Shown piece after piece: positions 1 to 7,783 of a stretch of DNA of 64,000 bases. Numbering within the stretch: the first letter of the stretch is position 1; the number at the start of each line of letters is the position of its first letter. The notes under the pieces are model-generated. The model was not told where the DNA came from, searched no databases, and saw nothing but the letters and a program-made list of their open reading frames with translations. The stretch covers positions 1-64,000 of the forward strand of contig NZ_JBHZRC010000007.1 in the NCBI RefSeq assembly GCF_043641075.1, given 5' to 3'. The DNA is from Bacillus_BD oryzisoli_A (GTDB lineage Bacteria > Bacillota > Bacilli > Bacillales > Cytobacillaceae). The position numbers and the translations under genes are program-made.

Positions 1-76
1 TGAAGGGAGTCGAACCCCCACGCCTTGCGGCGCTAGATCCTAAGTCTAGTGCGTCTGCCAATTCCGCCACACCCGC
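1..76 (-). tRNA. tRNA-Leu (UAG), 3' end cut by window
   Basis: The reverse complement starts with acceptor strand GCGGGTG and folds with the long variable arm typical of tRNA-Leu. The anticodon loop CTTAGGA gives anticodon UAG, which reads CUN codons. The T arm (GGTTCGA) is present, but the last part of the acceptor stem and the CCA end lie beyond base 1. It is the last visible gene of the tRNA operon. Confidence 0.93.
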
Positions 77-112
77 ATATAAAAAGATTATTGTATAAGC
101 AAAAATCTTTAA

Positions 113-185
113 TGAGCCATGAAGGACTCGAACCTTCGACCCTCTGATTAAAAGTCAGATGCTCTACCGACTGAGCTAATGGCTC
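113..185 (-). tRNA. tRNA-Lys (UUU)
   Basis: The reverse complement is a 73-base cloverleaf with acceptor GAGCCAT/ATGGCTC, discriminator A, D arm, anticodon loop CTTTTAA (anticodon UUU) and T loop GTTCGAG. No CCA is encoded, so the end must be added by CCA transferase, unlike most of its neighbours. Confidence 0.95.
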
Positions 186-196
186 AAAAAATAAAA

Positions 197-271
197 TGGC
201 TGGGCTAGCTGGATTCGAACCAACGAATGACGGAGTCAAAGTCCGTTGCCTTACCGCTTGGCTATAGCCCA
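197..271 (-). tRNA. tRNA-Gln (UUG)
   Basis: The reverse complement has acceptor TGGGCTA/TAGCCCA, anticodon loop CTTTGAC (anticodon UUG), T loop GTTCGAA and an encoded CCA at 197-199. It lies between tRNA-Asp and tRNA-Lys in the same operon. Confidence 0.95.
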
Positions 272-283
272 AAATATAGTAAC

Positions 284-360
284 TGGCGGTCCGGACGGGA
301 CTCGAACCCGCGACCTCCTGCGTGACAGGCAGGCATTCTAACCAACTGAACTACCGGACC
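284..360 (-). tRNA. tRNA-Asp (GUC)
   Basis: The reverse complement has acceptor GGTCCGG/CCGGACC, anticodon loop CTGTCAC (anticodon GUC), T loop GTTCGAG and an encoded CCA at 284-286. The gene is separated from the upstream tRNA-Glu by about 180 bp that contain a dispersed repeat. Confidence 0.95.
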
Positions 361-385
361 AGATTAGTTTATTAAATAGATAGCA

Positions 386-537
386 GTCTAGCTCCAGCGC
401 CTAGCGTCTAGTGGACTTCACATTCCTCCCTACGATAAGTCAACATCCAATCGCACTAACGTGCTCTTGGTGTTTCCTTTATCTCGGTCCGGATATTCCA
501 GTCCATACGCCGCTTGGCAAGGCGCTTCCGCTTTCTA
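386..537. repeat. Dispersed intergenic repeat inside the tRNA operon
   Basis: About 150 bp between tRNA-Asp and tRNA-Glu begin with GTCTAGCTCCAGCGCCTAG and end with GGCGCTTCCGCTTTCTAG. The same end sequences, GTCTAGCTCCAG and CTTCCGCTTT, bound a shorter copy at 33161-33230 in the other orientation. No plausible gene lies in it. It resembles the short non-coding repeats scattered between Bacillus genes; the class is inferred from the shared ends only. Confidence 0.6.
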
Positions 538-539
538 GA

Positions 540-611
540 TGACCCGTACGGGATTCGAACCCGTGTTACCGCCGTGAAAGGGCGGTGTCTTAACCGCTTG
601 ACCAACGGGCC
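540..611 (-). tRNA. tRNA-Glu (UUC)
   Basis: The reverse complement is a 72-base cloverleaf with acceptor GGCCCGT/ACGGGTC, discriminator A, anticodon loop CTTTCAC (anticodon UUC) and T loop GTTCGAA. No CCA is encoded. Confidence 0.95.
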
Positions 612-620
612 ATGATAATA

Positions 621-711
621 TGGCGGAGAAGGAGGGATTTGAACCCTCGCGCCGCTCACGCGACCTACACCCTTAGCAGGGGCGCCTCTTCAGCCTCTTG
701 AGTACTTCCCC
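621..711 (-). tRNA. tRNA-Ser (GCU)
   Basis: The reverse complement is a 91-base class II tRNA with a long variable arm, acceptor GGGGAAG/CTTCTCC (one G-U pair), anticodon loop CTGCTAA (anticodon GCU, for AGC/AGU), T loop GTTCAAA and an encoded CCA at 621-623. Confidence 0.95.
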
Positions 712-714
712 ATA

Positions 715-789
715 TGGCTCCGCAGGTAGGACTCGAACCTACGACCGATCGGTTAACAGCCGATAGCTCTACCACTGAGCTACTGCGGA
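715..789 (-). tRNA. tRNA-Asn (GUU)
   Basis: The reverse complement has acceptor TCCGCAG/CTGCGGA, anticodon loop CTGTTAA (anticodon GUU), T loop GTTCGAG and an encoded CCA at 715-717. It is the first gene of the operon, directly downstream of a consensus-like promoter. Confidence 0.95.
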
Positions 790-851
790 ATAGTTAGTAT
801 TTCATCGTCAATACCGTGCATGAATAACTTGTCTCAATATCGACTCTTTAT

Positions 852-880
852 ATTATATTTACGCTAAATATAAAAGTCAA
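852..880 (-). promoter_or_regulatory. Sigma-A-type promoter of the tRNA operon
   Basis: On the minus strand, TTGACT (875-880) and TATAAT (852-857) are 17 bases apart, about 60 bp upstream of tRNA-Asn. The near-perfect match and position fit a strong stable-RNA promoter. Confidence 0.75.
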
Positions 881-963
881 GTCCATTTTGTTCATTAATT
901 ATTCTAAAATGAATATACATTTATAATCACGGGATAAAAATATACCACCCAATTGAATAAAGG

Positions 964-1431
964 TCAATCCTCTTTAAAAACTAATTTCCCCCTGCAGATC
1001 CCACAAACATATTTTTTTGTATCCATTCTTCTCTTCCGGCTATACACCTGATGACAGCTGCTGCAAAAATACGTTAAAACCTTTTGACTTCTTTGACCTG
1101 CAGCCTTTTCCGGAAGTGTCGAGCAGTACCTTGGTGCCCCAACCTTATCCATTAGAACCTTAAAATCCTTATCCTGATGCTTGTAGCCCTTCCCCTCTAA
1201 ATGAAGATGATAATGGCACAGCTCATGTTTTATAATGCCAATTAACTCACTAATCCCTAACTGCTGATAGTATTTAATATTCATTTCAATGTCATGACTG
1301 TTTAATAGATAACGGCCTCCAGTTGTTTTTAGCCGGGAATTAAAGGTGGCTTGATGTCGAAAGGGCTTATGGAAATACTCTAGTGAGATATTTTCCACTA
1401 GTTTTTGTAACTCTTGATTATCCATATTCAT
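964..1431 (-). CDS. SprT-like zinc metalloprotease-family protein (YdcK)
   Basis: A 155-residue SprT-like protein. The zinc-protease motif HELCH is at residues 69-73, and a C-terminal zinc ribbon has CxxC pairs at C123/C126 and C143/C146. The SprT fold is shared with Spartan-type proteases, but the bacterial protein's substrate is unknown. Length and position next to the tRNA cluster and cmpA/tex match B. subtilis YdcK. The start is ambiguous: an AAGGAG site lies 4 bases before the ATG at 1431 and 10 bases before a second in-frame ATG at 1425. A cytoplasmic role is likely because there is no signal peptide. I see no terminator between it and the tRNA operon promoter. Confidence 0.88.
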   Translation of the reverse strand: MNMDNQELQKLVENISLEYFHKPFRHQATFNSRLKTTGGRYLLNSHDIEMNIKYYQQLGISELIGIIKHELCHYHLHLEGKGYKHQDKDFKVLMDKVGAPRYCSTLPEKAAGQRSQKVLTYFCSSCHQVYSRKRRMDTKKYVCGICRGKLVFKED

Positions 1432-1520
1432 TCATCTCCTTCACACCATTACGCACATGACAAACTATATCAGCATAGACTAATGATAATCAATAAGATT
1501 TTTGTCCGGGAGGTTCTCAT

Positions 1521-1631
1521 ATGCCTACTTGGTTTCAAAATCAAATCCAAAAAGCCTTTTATGAAAAAAACAGATACCAAATTAAACTGTTAAATCAATG
1601 CTGGTTCATTTATAGGAAAAAACATTTTTGA
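1521..1631 (+). CDS. cmpA: Cortex morphogenetic protein CmpA
   Basis: A 36-residue ORF starts with ATG at 1521 behind GGGAGG (1508-1513) and ends with TGA. Its protein begins MPTWFQNQIQKAF and contains YQIKLLNQCWFIYRKKH. This matches the conserved tryptophan- and lysine-rich sequence of CmpA, the small sporulation peptide that B. subtilis uses with the ClpXP adaptor system to check spore coat and cortex assembly (family knowledge). Its position between ydcK and tex, on the opposite strand, also matches. It is too short for usual gene finders. It implies a spore-forming host. Confidence 0.88.
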   Translation: MPTWFQNQIQKAFYEKNRYQIKLLNQCWFIYRKKHF

Positions 1632-1636
1632 ACCTA

Positions 1637-1720
1637 TTACAGGACTGTCCCATACTTATGTATAGAAGCCACATGAAAAGTGTCGTGTGGATTCTGACAT
1701 TTGATAGGACAGCCCTGTTA
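1637..1720. repeat. Nested inverted repeat between cmpA and tex
   Basis: Outer arms TTACAGGACTGTCC (1637-1650) and GGACAGCCCTGTTA (1707-1720) are near-perfect reverse complements. An inner hairpin pairs CCACA with TGTGG. It sits between the convergent ends of cmpA and tex. It may be a two-way terminator, although a clear T-run is missing, or a remnant of a small mobile element. Confidence 0.5.
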
Positions 1721-1741
1721 GATTATATATTTATAAACCTC

Positions 1742-3922
1742 TTAGCCTTCTGCCGGTGAAAGCATAGTTAATGCCACTCTGCCTTTATTTAAATCAACTG
1801 AATCGACCCAGACAGTTACTACATCCCCAACAGAGACGATATCAAGAGGATGCTTTACAAACTGACGGCTCAATTTTGAAATATGGACAAGACCATCTTG
1901 TTTGACTCCAATATCTACAAAAGCACCAAAGTCTACGACATTACGGACCGTTCCTTGCAGTTCCATCCCGGACTTTAAGTCTTCAAGCTTAAGGATATCC
2001 TTTTTCAGAAGCGGAGTTGGCAATTCGTCACGCGGATCTCTTTCTGGTCTAACGAGCGCGTCTACAATATCCTGTAGTGTCAATTCACCAATTGTTAGCT
2101 CTTCAGCTGTTTGCTTAATATCAATTGCAGCTAAAACCTTTTTTAACTCCTCTGTACCTAAATCAGTAGAGGTGAAGCCAAGAGACTTTAGCAGCCTTTC
2201 AACCGCATCATAATTTTCCGGATGGATAGATGTTCTGTCTAGCGGTTCAACGCCATCTACAACTCTTAAAAATCCAATGGCCTGTTCATAGGTTTTAGCC
2301 CCTAAGCGAGGAATTTTCTTTAATTGCTTCCTTGATGTAAATCTTCCTTCTTCCTCTCTCTTCTTAACAATATTGTTTGCAACTGTTTTTGAAAGTCCTG
2401 AAACATACTGCAGCAGTGAAGGAGAAGCTGTATTCACATTTACGCCAACCTGGTTAACAACCGTTTCAACAACAAATGTAAGGGATTCTGTCAATTTTTT
2501 TTGTGAGACATCATGTTGGTATTGACCGACACCAACTGATTTGGGGTCAATTTTCACCAGTTCAGCTAGCGGATCCTGTAGACGTCTTGCAATAGAGACT
2601 GCACTTCTTTCCTCCACCTGATAATCAGGGAATTCTTCCCTTGCAATGTCAGAGGCAGAGTATACACTAGCCCCAGCCTCATTCACGATTAAATAAAAGA
2701 TCTCTTCAGGCAGTTCCTTTAATACATCGGCGACAAACTGCTCTGTTTCCCTTGAGGCTGTCCCATTTCCAATTGCCACCATTTCGACCTTGTAATCCTT
2801 CAAGATCTTCACAAACTTTTCCTTGGCTTCCTTTGTTTTGGATACCGGTGGATGCGGGTAGATAACACCAATCGTTAACACCTTTCCAGTCTCATCAACG
2901 GCGGCTAGCTTACATCCGGTCCGATAAGCCGGATCGACCCCGAGCACTACTTTTCCTTTTAACGGCGGCTGAAGCAATAGATTTCTCAAATTTTCTGAGA
3001 AGATATGAATGGCCTGTTCCTCTGCCTTTTCCGTTAACTCATTACGAATATCCCTTTCAATAGAGGGCTGAATCAATCGTTTATAGCCATCTTCAATCGC
3101 TTCTGAAACAATGGGAGCCGTAATAGATCCTGTATGACGAATCCATTTTTTATGTAGGTATTTCACGATAAATTCTACATCCGGTTTAATGTTCACACGT
3201 AGAATATCCTCTTTTTCTCCGCGGTTCAGGGCTAAAATTCGATGCGGGACAATTTTGCTTACTGGCTCCTCATAAGAATAATACATTTCATATACTTTCT
3301 TCTCATCTTTTTCAGAGTCTTTTTCAGATGTTTCGATGATTCCTTTTTTACTTGTTTCTCTTCGGATCCACTTTCGACCCTCCGCTTCATCTGAGACCAT
3401 TTCAGCTATAATGTCTTTGGCACCTGTCAAAACATCTTCAACCGTAGTAACTTCTTTTTCATCCGATAAGTATTTGCTTGCCTCTTCCTCTATTGAACCA
3501 CCTTTAGGGAACGTCAACAGCCACTCCGCAAACGGCTCTAACCCCTTTTCCTTCGCAATCGTTGCTTTTGTACGTCTTTTTTGTTTATACGGACGGTACA
3601 AATCCTCAACTTCCTGCAGCTTCACGGCTTTTACTATGCTTTGCTGAAGTTCAGGTGTCAGTTTCCCTTGCTCGTCAATCAGTCGGATAACTTCTTCTTT
3701 ACGGTGCTCCAGATTTTGTATATATTGCCATCTTTCCATAATATCCCGTATCTGTACTTCATCTAGAGAACCGGTCTGCTCTTTTCGATAACGGGCAATG
3801 AACGGCACTGTGTTCCCTTCATCAAGCATGGCTATGACATTTTTTATTTGTTTAACAGCAAGAGATTGCTCTGATGCTATTAATTGAAATAAATCCGCTT
3901 GCTTTTCTAGAGTATTTTCCAA
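1742..3922 (-). CDS. tex: Tex-family RNA-binding transcription accessory protein (YdcI)
   Basis: A 726-residue Tex protein, usual length for the family. It has a helical N-terminal region, a YqgF/RNase H-like domain near residues 320-425 (VLGVDPAYRTGC), helix-hairpin-helix segments near 490-560, and a C-terminal S1 domain near 640-715 (GTVRNVVDFGAFVDIG). Tex binds nucleic acid and acts with the transcription machinery, but its exact role in bacilli is unclear. The frame stays open to a TTG at 3937. I prefer the TTG at 3922 because GGAGG lies 8 bases before it. In B. subtilis the rsb-sigB genes lie between ndoA and this region; here only a terminator separates them. Confidence 0.93.
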   Translation of the reverse strand: MENTLEKQADLFQLIASEQSLAVKQIKNVIAMLDEGNTVPFIARYRKEQTGSLDEVQIRDIMERWQYIQNLEHRKEEVIRLIDEQGKLTPELQQSIVKAVKLQEVEDLYRPYKQKRRTKATIAKEKGLEPFAEWLLTFPKGGSIEEEASKYLSDEKEVTTVEDVLTGAKDIIAEMVSDEAEGRKWIRRETSKKGIIETSEKDSEKDEKKVYEMYYSYEEPVSKIVPHRILALNRGEKEDILRVNIKPDVEFIVKYLHKKWIRHTGSITAPIVSEAIEDGYKRLIQPSIERDIRNELTEKAEEQAIHIFSENLRNLLLQPPLKGKVVLGVDPAYRTGCKLAAVDETGKVLTIGVIYPHPPVSKTKEAKEKFVKILKDYKVEMVAIGNGTASRETEQFVADVLKELPEEIFYLIVNEAGASVYSASDIAREEFPDYQVEERSAVSIARRLQDPLAELVKIDPKSVGVGQYQHDVSQKKLTESLTFVVETVVNQVGVNVNTASPSLLQYVSGLSKTVANNIVKKREEEGRFTSRKQLKKIPRLGAKTYEQAIGFLRVVDGVEPLDRTSIHPENYDAVERLLKSLGFTSTDLGTEELKKVLAAIDIKQTAEELTIGELTLQDIVDALVRPERDPRDELPTPLLKKDILKLEDLKSGMELQGTVRNVVDFGAFVDIGVKQDGLVHISKLSRQFVKHPLDIVSVGDVVTVWVDSVDLNKGRVALTMLSPAEG

Positions 3923-4030
3923 TCGCACTGCCTCCAATAATGAGTAATATCTTTATTTTAACAAATTCACCCGCCTGATAACCATTCAAACCGCTGTGTT
4001 TCAGCAAACAAATTTCAACGAACTTAAGAA

Positions 4031-4066
4031 AATAATAAAAACGCCCCTAAGTATAAGGACGTTTTT
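4031..4066 (-). terminator. Intrinsic terminator after ndoA
   Basis: On the minus strand, a hairpin with an AAAACG...CC arm pairing to GG..CGTTTT is followed by TTTTTATTATT. It lies just past the ndoA stop codon and before tex. Confidence 0.75.
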
Positions 4067-4074
4067 TATATGAT

Positions 4075-4425
4075 TTAAAATTCAATAAGACCTAAACTAA
4101 TTTGCAGGGCTTCATTGACCTTTTCCATCATTTCATCATCGAGATGAGTTATTTTATCGGTTAAGCGTTGCTTATCAATTGTACGAATTTGCTCTAAAAG
4201 AATGACCGAATCTCGTTCAAAACCATATCGCTTCGCATCAATTTCAACATGTGTAGGCAGCTTCGCTTTTTGAATTTGAGCTGTGATTGCTGCAATAATT
4301 ACTGTGGGACTAAACCGATTCCCGATGTCGTTTTGAATGACGAGTACAGGGCGCACCCCGCCTTGTTCTGAACCAACAACTGGGGAAAGGTCCGCAAAAT
4401 ATACGTCTCCACGTTTGACAATCAA
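4075..4425 (-). CDS. ndoA: MazF-type mRNA interferase toxin EndoA
   Basis: A 116-residue PemK/MazF ribonuclease, full length. R25 in GGVRPVLVIQND and T48 in AAITAQ match the catalytic Arg and Thr known for B. subtilis MazF, which cuts single-stranded RNA at UACAU. Translation starts at TTG behind GGAGG with an 8-base spacer. The gene lies 4 bases after the antitoxin gene, so the two are co-transcribed and the toxin should be held inactive by NdoAI. It ends at a strong terminator. Confidence 0.95.
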   Translation of the reverse strand: MIVKRGDVYFADLSPVVGSEQGGVRPVLVIQNDIGNRFSPTVIIAAITAQIQKAKLPTHVEIDAKRYGFERDSVILLEQIRTIDKQRLTDKITHLDDEMMEKVNEALQISLGLIEF

Positions 4426-4429
4426 AGGT

Positions 4430-4711
4430 TTAGCCTCCGCTTACTAGACGTTCAACTGTGTGTTCTGCCTCATATTCCGCTTGAAATGCTTCAGATGCAA
4501 TCGTCAAATTTATTTTGGCCATTTCCATATAGCCCCGTCTCATGGATTCACGAATATGTCTTTTCTTTCGCTCACGCAAGTACATTTTCGTTGCTTGATA
4601 AATAAATTCACTACGATTCACATTTTCTTGTTTGACAAAACCGTCTAACTCACTTAATAGATGTTGCGGTAATTTTATCATAATCTCTGTCGTTACACTT
4701 GACTCAGACAC
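4430..4711 (-). CDS. ndoAI: MazE-type antitoxin EndoAI
   Basis: A 93-residue antitoxin with an N-terminal ribbon-helix-helix DNA-binding region (about residues 7-50: IMIKLPQHLLSELDGF...NRSEFIYQAT) and an acidic C-terminal tail that would wrap the toxin dimer. The start is GTG behind GGAGGTG. In bacilli this antitoxin is of the RHH class rather than the AbrB-like MazE of E. coli. It precedes ndoA and follows alr as in B. subtilis, but here a 450-bp spacer with an inserted repeat separates it from alr. Confidence 0.93.
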   Translation of the reverse strand: MSESSVTTEIMIKLPQHLLSELDGFVKQENVNRSEFIYQATKMYLRERKKRHIRESMRRGYMEMAKINLTIASEAFQAEYEAEHTVERLVSGG

Positions 4712-4761
4712 AATTGTACACCTCCACCATCAATACACACCTATTCACTCTACCATTTTTT

Positions 4762-4789
4762 ATAATATCATTATTTTTTATTAATGCAA
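4762..4789 (-). promoter_or_regulatory. Candidate promoter for ndoAI-ndoA
   Basis: On the minus strand, TTGCAT (4784-4789) and TATTAT (4762-4767) have a 16-base spacer, about 50 bp before the ndoAI start. A local promoter would make sense because a repeat separates this pair from alr. Not proven. Confidence 0.45.
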
Positions 4790-4912
4790 AGACTATTCAA
4801 GGATTCTTCAATATTATCGTCCCAAAAAATAGCCTTTTATGCATACATACGCTTAATTGACTAGTTTATGTCGATAATTTTATTTCTATTTAGTTTTCCG
4901 ATTAAACTATGT

Positions 4913-5103
4913 TGTTGATTTCCGTTCCAGGCACTTCGCTTTCCGCGGGCGACCGCCGAGCCTCCTCGACACTACGTGTCTGCGGGGTCTCGACTGTCTC
5001 GCTTCTCCCGCAGGACATTGAATTACTTCCTTGAATCCGCCCACGCACGAGAAAATTCGATAGAATTTTCGAGGAGTCTTCGTGCCTTCCACTACAATCA
5101 ACC
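4913..5103. repeat. ~190-bp imperfect inverted-repeat element between alr and ndoAI
   Basis: The left end reads GTTGATTTCCGTTCCAGGCA and the right end GTGCCTTCCACTACAATCAAC, so the ends are imperfect inverted repeats. The inside is GC-richer than its surroundings. A short relic with the same left end lies at 41643-41690. A 64-codon open frame inside it has no ribosome binding site and is not called as a gene. The rest of 4712-5163 holds only the candidate ndoAI promoter. Confidence 0.65.
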
Positions 5104-5163
5104 TGCTAACAAAAATTAATATTGCTTAAACGCATTTTTCGGTAAATCTCAGTGTCAATAATA

Positions 5164-6318
5164 TTATAACAAACCATTGACCACTTCGACTATTTTACCA
5201 TCCTGGAGGTATACACGCGGGATTCGATTAGACATCATACAGGTAACCTCATAGTTGATTGTCTCTAATACATCAGCTATCTCATTCACCGATATAAGTT
5301 CATTTCCTTGTCTGCCAATGAGGGTAACCTCTGTTCCTACTGGTACGTAGGAAGGAAGCTTAATCATCATTTGGTCCATACAAATCCGTCCTGTAATCGA
5401 TGCTCTTTTTCCATTCACTAAAACTGCTTGTCTAGAAAGTTTACGGATCCAGCCATCGGCATAGCCAATCGGCAGCGTTCCAATCCACTCCTGCGCTTTT
5501 GCTTCATAGGTCGCACCGTAGCCCACATTCTCACCCTTCTGTAGTTCCTTCACATGAACAAGCTTCGTACGCAGTGAAAAAGCCTCTTTGAGTGGATAAG
5601 GCAGTACCGTCTCGATTTCCGTTGAAGGACTTAACCCATACATTGAAATGCCAAAACGAACGCCATTAAAATAGCTTTCCGGGTAGCGAAGTGCTGCTGC
5701 AGAATTGCTGGAATGAACCATTTCAGGACGCTGTTCAAAGCTTTCCACCAGCTTAGTAAACGAAGCTAACTGCTGTTCATAATAGGTCCGATCCAACTGA
5801 TCAGCTGTTGCAAAATGTGTAAATACACCCTCTAAATAGAAACACGAATTGGTTCTGATGGCAGATTCAACTTCCCTAAGCTCCTGCTTAGTTTTCACTC
5901 CAATCCTGCCCATACCCGTATCAACTTTGATGTGAAGCTTCAGAGGTTTACTATCCTTTAAAAACTCCACTGCTTTGTCTATCCATTCCTTTTGAAAAAC
6001 GGTCAGTGTAATATCATATTCAGCAGCTAACGCAGCATTTTCCGGTCTGCTTGCCCCTAATACAAGCACCGGCTCCGTAAGGCCTTTTTTTCTTAATGCA
6101 ATGGCTTCATCAATAAGCGCGACAGCTAAATAGGAGGCGCCCGCTCGTATGGCTGTACGTGCTACTTGAATATCCCCATGCCCATATGCATTAGCTTTAA
6201 CAACAGCAAATAAAGCCACATTATTCGGTAAAATATTTTTCAATGATTCCACATTATAATAAATGTTGTCAAGATTAACCTCTGCCCAAGTATCCCGATA
6301 AAACGGTTGAACACCCAT
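5164..6318 (-). CDS. alr: Alanine racemase
   Basis: A 384-residue PLP-dependent racemase that interconverts L- and D-alanine for peptidoglycan. The PLP lysine is K41 in VVKANAYGHG and the second catalytic base is Y267 in ENVGYGATY. The fold-III barrel and C-terminal beta domain are full length. ATG follows GAGAGG. It lies downstream of ydcC and upstream of ndoAI as in B. subtilis. With ddl and murF in this same window it completes the D-Ala-D-Ala branch. Confidence 0.97.
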   Translation of the reverse strand: MGVQPFYRDTWAEVNLDNIYYNVESLKNILPNNVALFAVVKANAYGHGDIQVARTAIRAGASYLAVALIDEAIALRKKGLTEPVLVLGASRPENAALAAEYDITLTVFQKEWIDKAVEFLKDSKPLKLHIKVDTGMGRIGVKTKQELREVESAIRTNSCFYLEGVFTHFATADQLDRTYYEQQLASFTKLVESFEQRPEMVHSSNSAAALRYPESYFNGVRFGISMYGLSPSTEIETVLPYPLKEAFSLRTKLVHVKELQKGENVGYGATYEAKAQEWIGTLPIGYADGWIRKLSRQAVLVNGKRASITGRICMDQMMIKLPSYVPVGTEVTLIGRQGNELISVNEIADVLETINYEVTCMMSNRIPRVYLQDGKIVEVVNGLL

Positions 6319-6475
6319 TTGAATAATCCTCTCTTTAGTTGACGTTTTTATCTGTATATTTCGATTATCAAACTAGTGTAAGCACTTGTCAAATGGGTTT
6401 AAAAATAAATACAGAGGTTCTCTAAACTTTTGAGACGAAAACTGGGTTCGTCTACCTCACCCTCTTGACAACAAT

Positions 6476-6508
6476 GAAAAAGGCTGACCCTTTTGTAAGG
6501 TGTCAGAC
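6476..6508 (-). terminator. Putative terminator after ydcC
   Basis: On the minus strand, CTGACACC pairs imperfectly with GGGTCAG across a short loop and is followed by CCTTTTT. It lies about 100 bp past the ydcC stop. Its stem resembles half of the GGTGTCAGGCACC hairpin family seen elsewhere in the window. Confidence 0.5.
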
Positions 6509-6610
6509 CCTGCCATACAATATCTAGCATAAACAAATAGATACCGATTATTCATTTACCCTGTTATTATACTTGCAGAATCTAACACCATTTAGTCAGC
6601 CGTTTTTTTC

Positions 6611-7621
6611 TTATTTTACAGCGTTACTTTGAACTGTACGTGCAATTTCAACCATTTCCTCTGGTGTCAAATCATTAGAAGCAATCATATAATCCACACC
6701 ATCATTTGTCCAAGTTAAACTATTATCAGTTAGCGCTCCAATTGTAAAGCCTAGATCGACTAGTTCACCTGTCACATTTGTCGGTCCAGCTGTAGCAGGC
6801 ATAACCGTTGTTTTTTCTTGAACAAGTGTAAAGGATTTATCCCCTTCATACGTGAGTACAATTCGTTTCCCAGTATCTATTTTTACTTCCTTTTCACCTA
6901 CTAAATGAACGCCAGGAATTTCCTCCGGATATTTAACCGTTAATTCTTGATTTTTCAAATCAGCCATTACCGTTGTATCTAGCTGTGCACCCGTCATATT
7001 CTTTTGGACATTGAAGTCATTTTTATCAAAGCTGGCATCAAATTTCACATCAGAAAATTTAACGGTCACAAGTGCATTATGGTCGGAATCCATGACCTTC
7101 ACACTAATCGGTGCAAGGTCCTTTTTATTTAACGTAATCTCCTGGTATGGAAGCATCTTATTATTTTGGTACCTTGTTTTGGTTTCAAATACATAGTGTT
7201 CCTTTGTAGCCGTGAATTTTGCTTCTTTATCCTCCATAATATCCTTGACAAGCGACTCATATAAATAAGCTTGGCTGCTATTTTGAGGCCAGTCACTTTG
7301 GAACTTAAAGCTTTTATTTAGGGCAGGAGTTAATACAAAGACACCTTCTTCATTGCGGAGAATCATTTGATTTTGATCCCTCTGGGCATTTTTTAAATCA
7401 ACCCGGTAGAAATCAGGCTCTTTATGCCAAATCTCTACTTCATACGTATGCGGCTCTGTTCCCATCTGTAAGGTCATTTTTGCCTTTGCCTTATACCCGC
7501 CCAAATCCTCAAGCTTCGTATTCAAATCCTTTACGACATCTTCTTGTGATTTCGTTCCACAGGCAGATAATACAAGGACAACCATGAGCCCTAAAGCCAG
7601 CATGAATATCTTCTTCTTCAT
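6611..7621 (-). CDS. Outer-membrane lipoprotein-carrier-like lipoprotein YdcC
   Basis: A 336-residue secreted lipoprotein. The N-terminus (MKKKIFMLALGL...) is a signal peptide with lipobox LSAC and lipidated C21. The rest is rich in beta strands and matches the LolA/GerS-like fold of the YdcC family. In Gram-positives these proteins sit on the outer face of the membrane. A role in spore germination is known for relatives such as GerS, but is not established for YdcC. It is full length and lies between acpS and alr as in B. subtilis. Confidence 0.88.
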   Translation of the reverse strand: MKKKIFMLALGLMVVLVLSACGTKSQEDVVKDLNTKLEDLGGYKAKAKMTLQMGTEPHTYEVEIWHKEPDFYRVDLKNAQRDQNQMILRNEEGVFVLTPALNKSFKFQSDWPQNSSQAYLYESLVKDIMEDKEAKFTATKEHYVFETKTRYQNNKMLPYQEITLNKKDLAPISVKVMDSDHNALVTVKFSDVKFDASFDKNDFNVQKNMTGAQLDTTVMADLKNQELTVKYPEEIPGVHLVGEKEVKIDTGKRIVLTYEGDKSFTLVQEKTTVMPATAGPTNVTGELVDLGFTIGALTDNSLTWTNDGVDYMIASNDLTPEEMVEIARTVQSNAVK

Positions 7622-7783
7622 TCCTTCAACCCCTTTTGTCTCATTTCCATTACGTAGAAGGAGAGCTCATAAAATACACCTGGCCTTGTCTCTCCTATTG
7701 CACTATGAATATATGAGACAACCACTTATAATATGACGAGCTAGGGTGAAGGAATTCTTGCAGTTCTTTCTGACTCAGGTTAA

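Noticed and set aside
33..659. Open frames across the tRNA cluster
   Set aside because: They cover tRNA genes and repeat sequence on the same strand; no ribosome binding sites, and the tRNAs explain the sequence.
4907..5101. 64-codon minus-strand frame between alr and ndoAI
   Set aside because: It lies wholly inside a repeat element, has no ribosome binding site and an arginine-rich nonsense composition.
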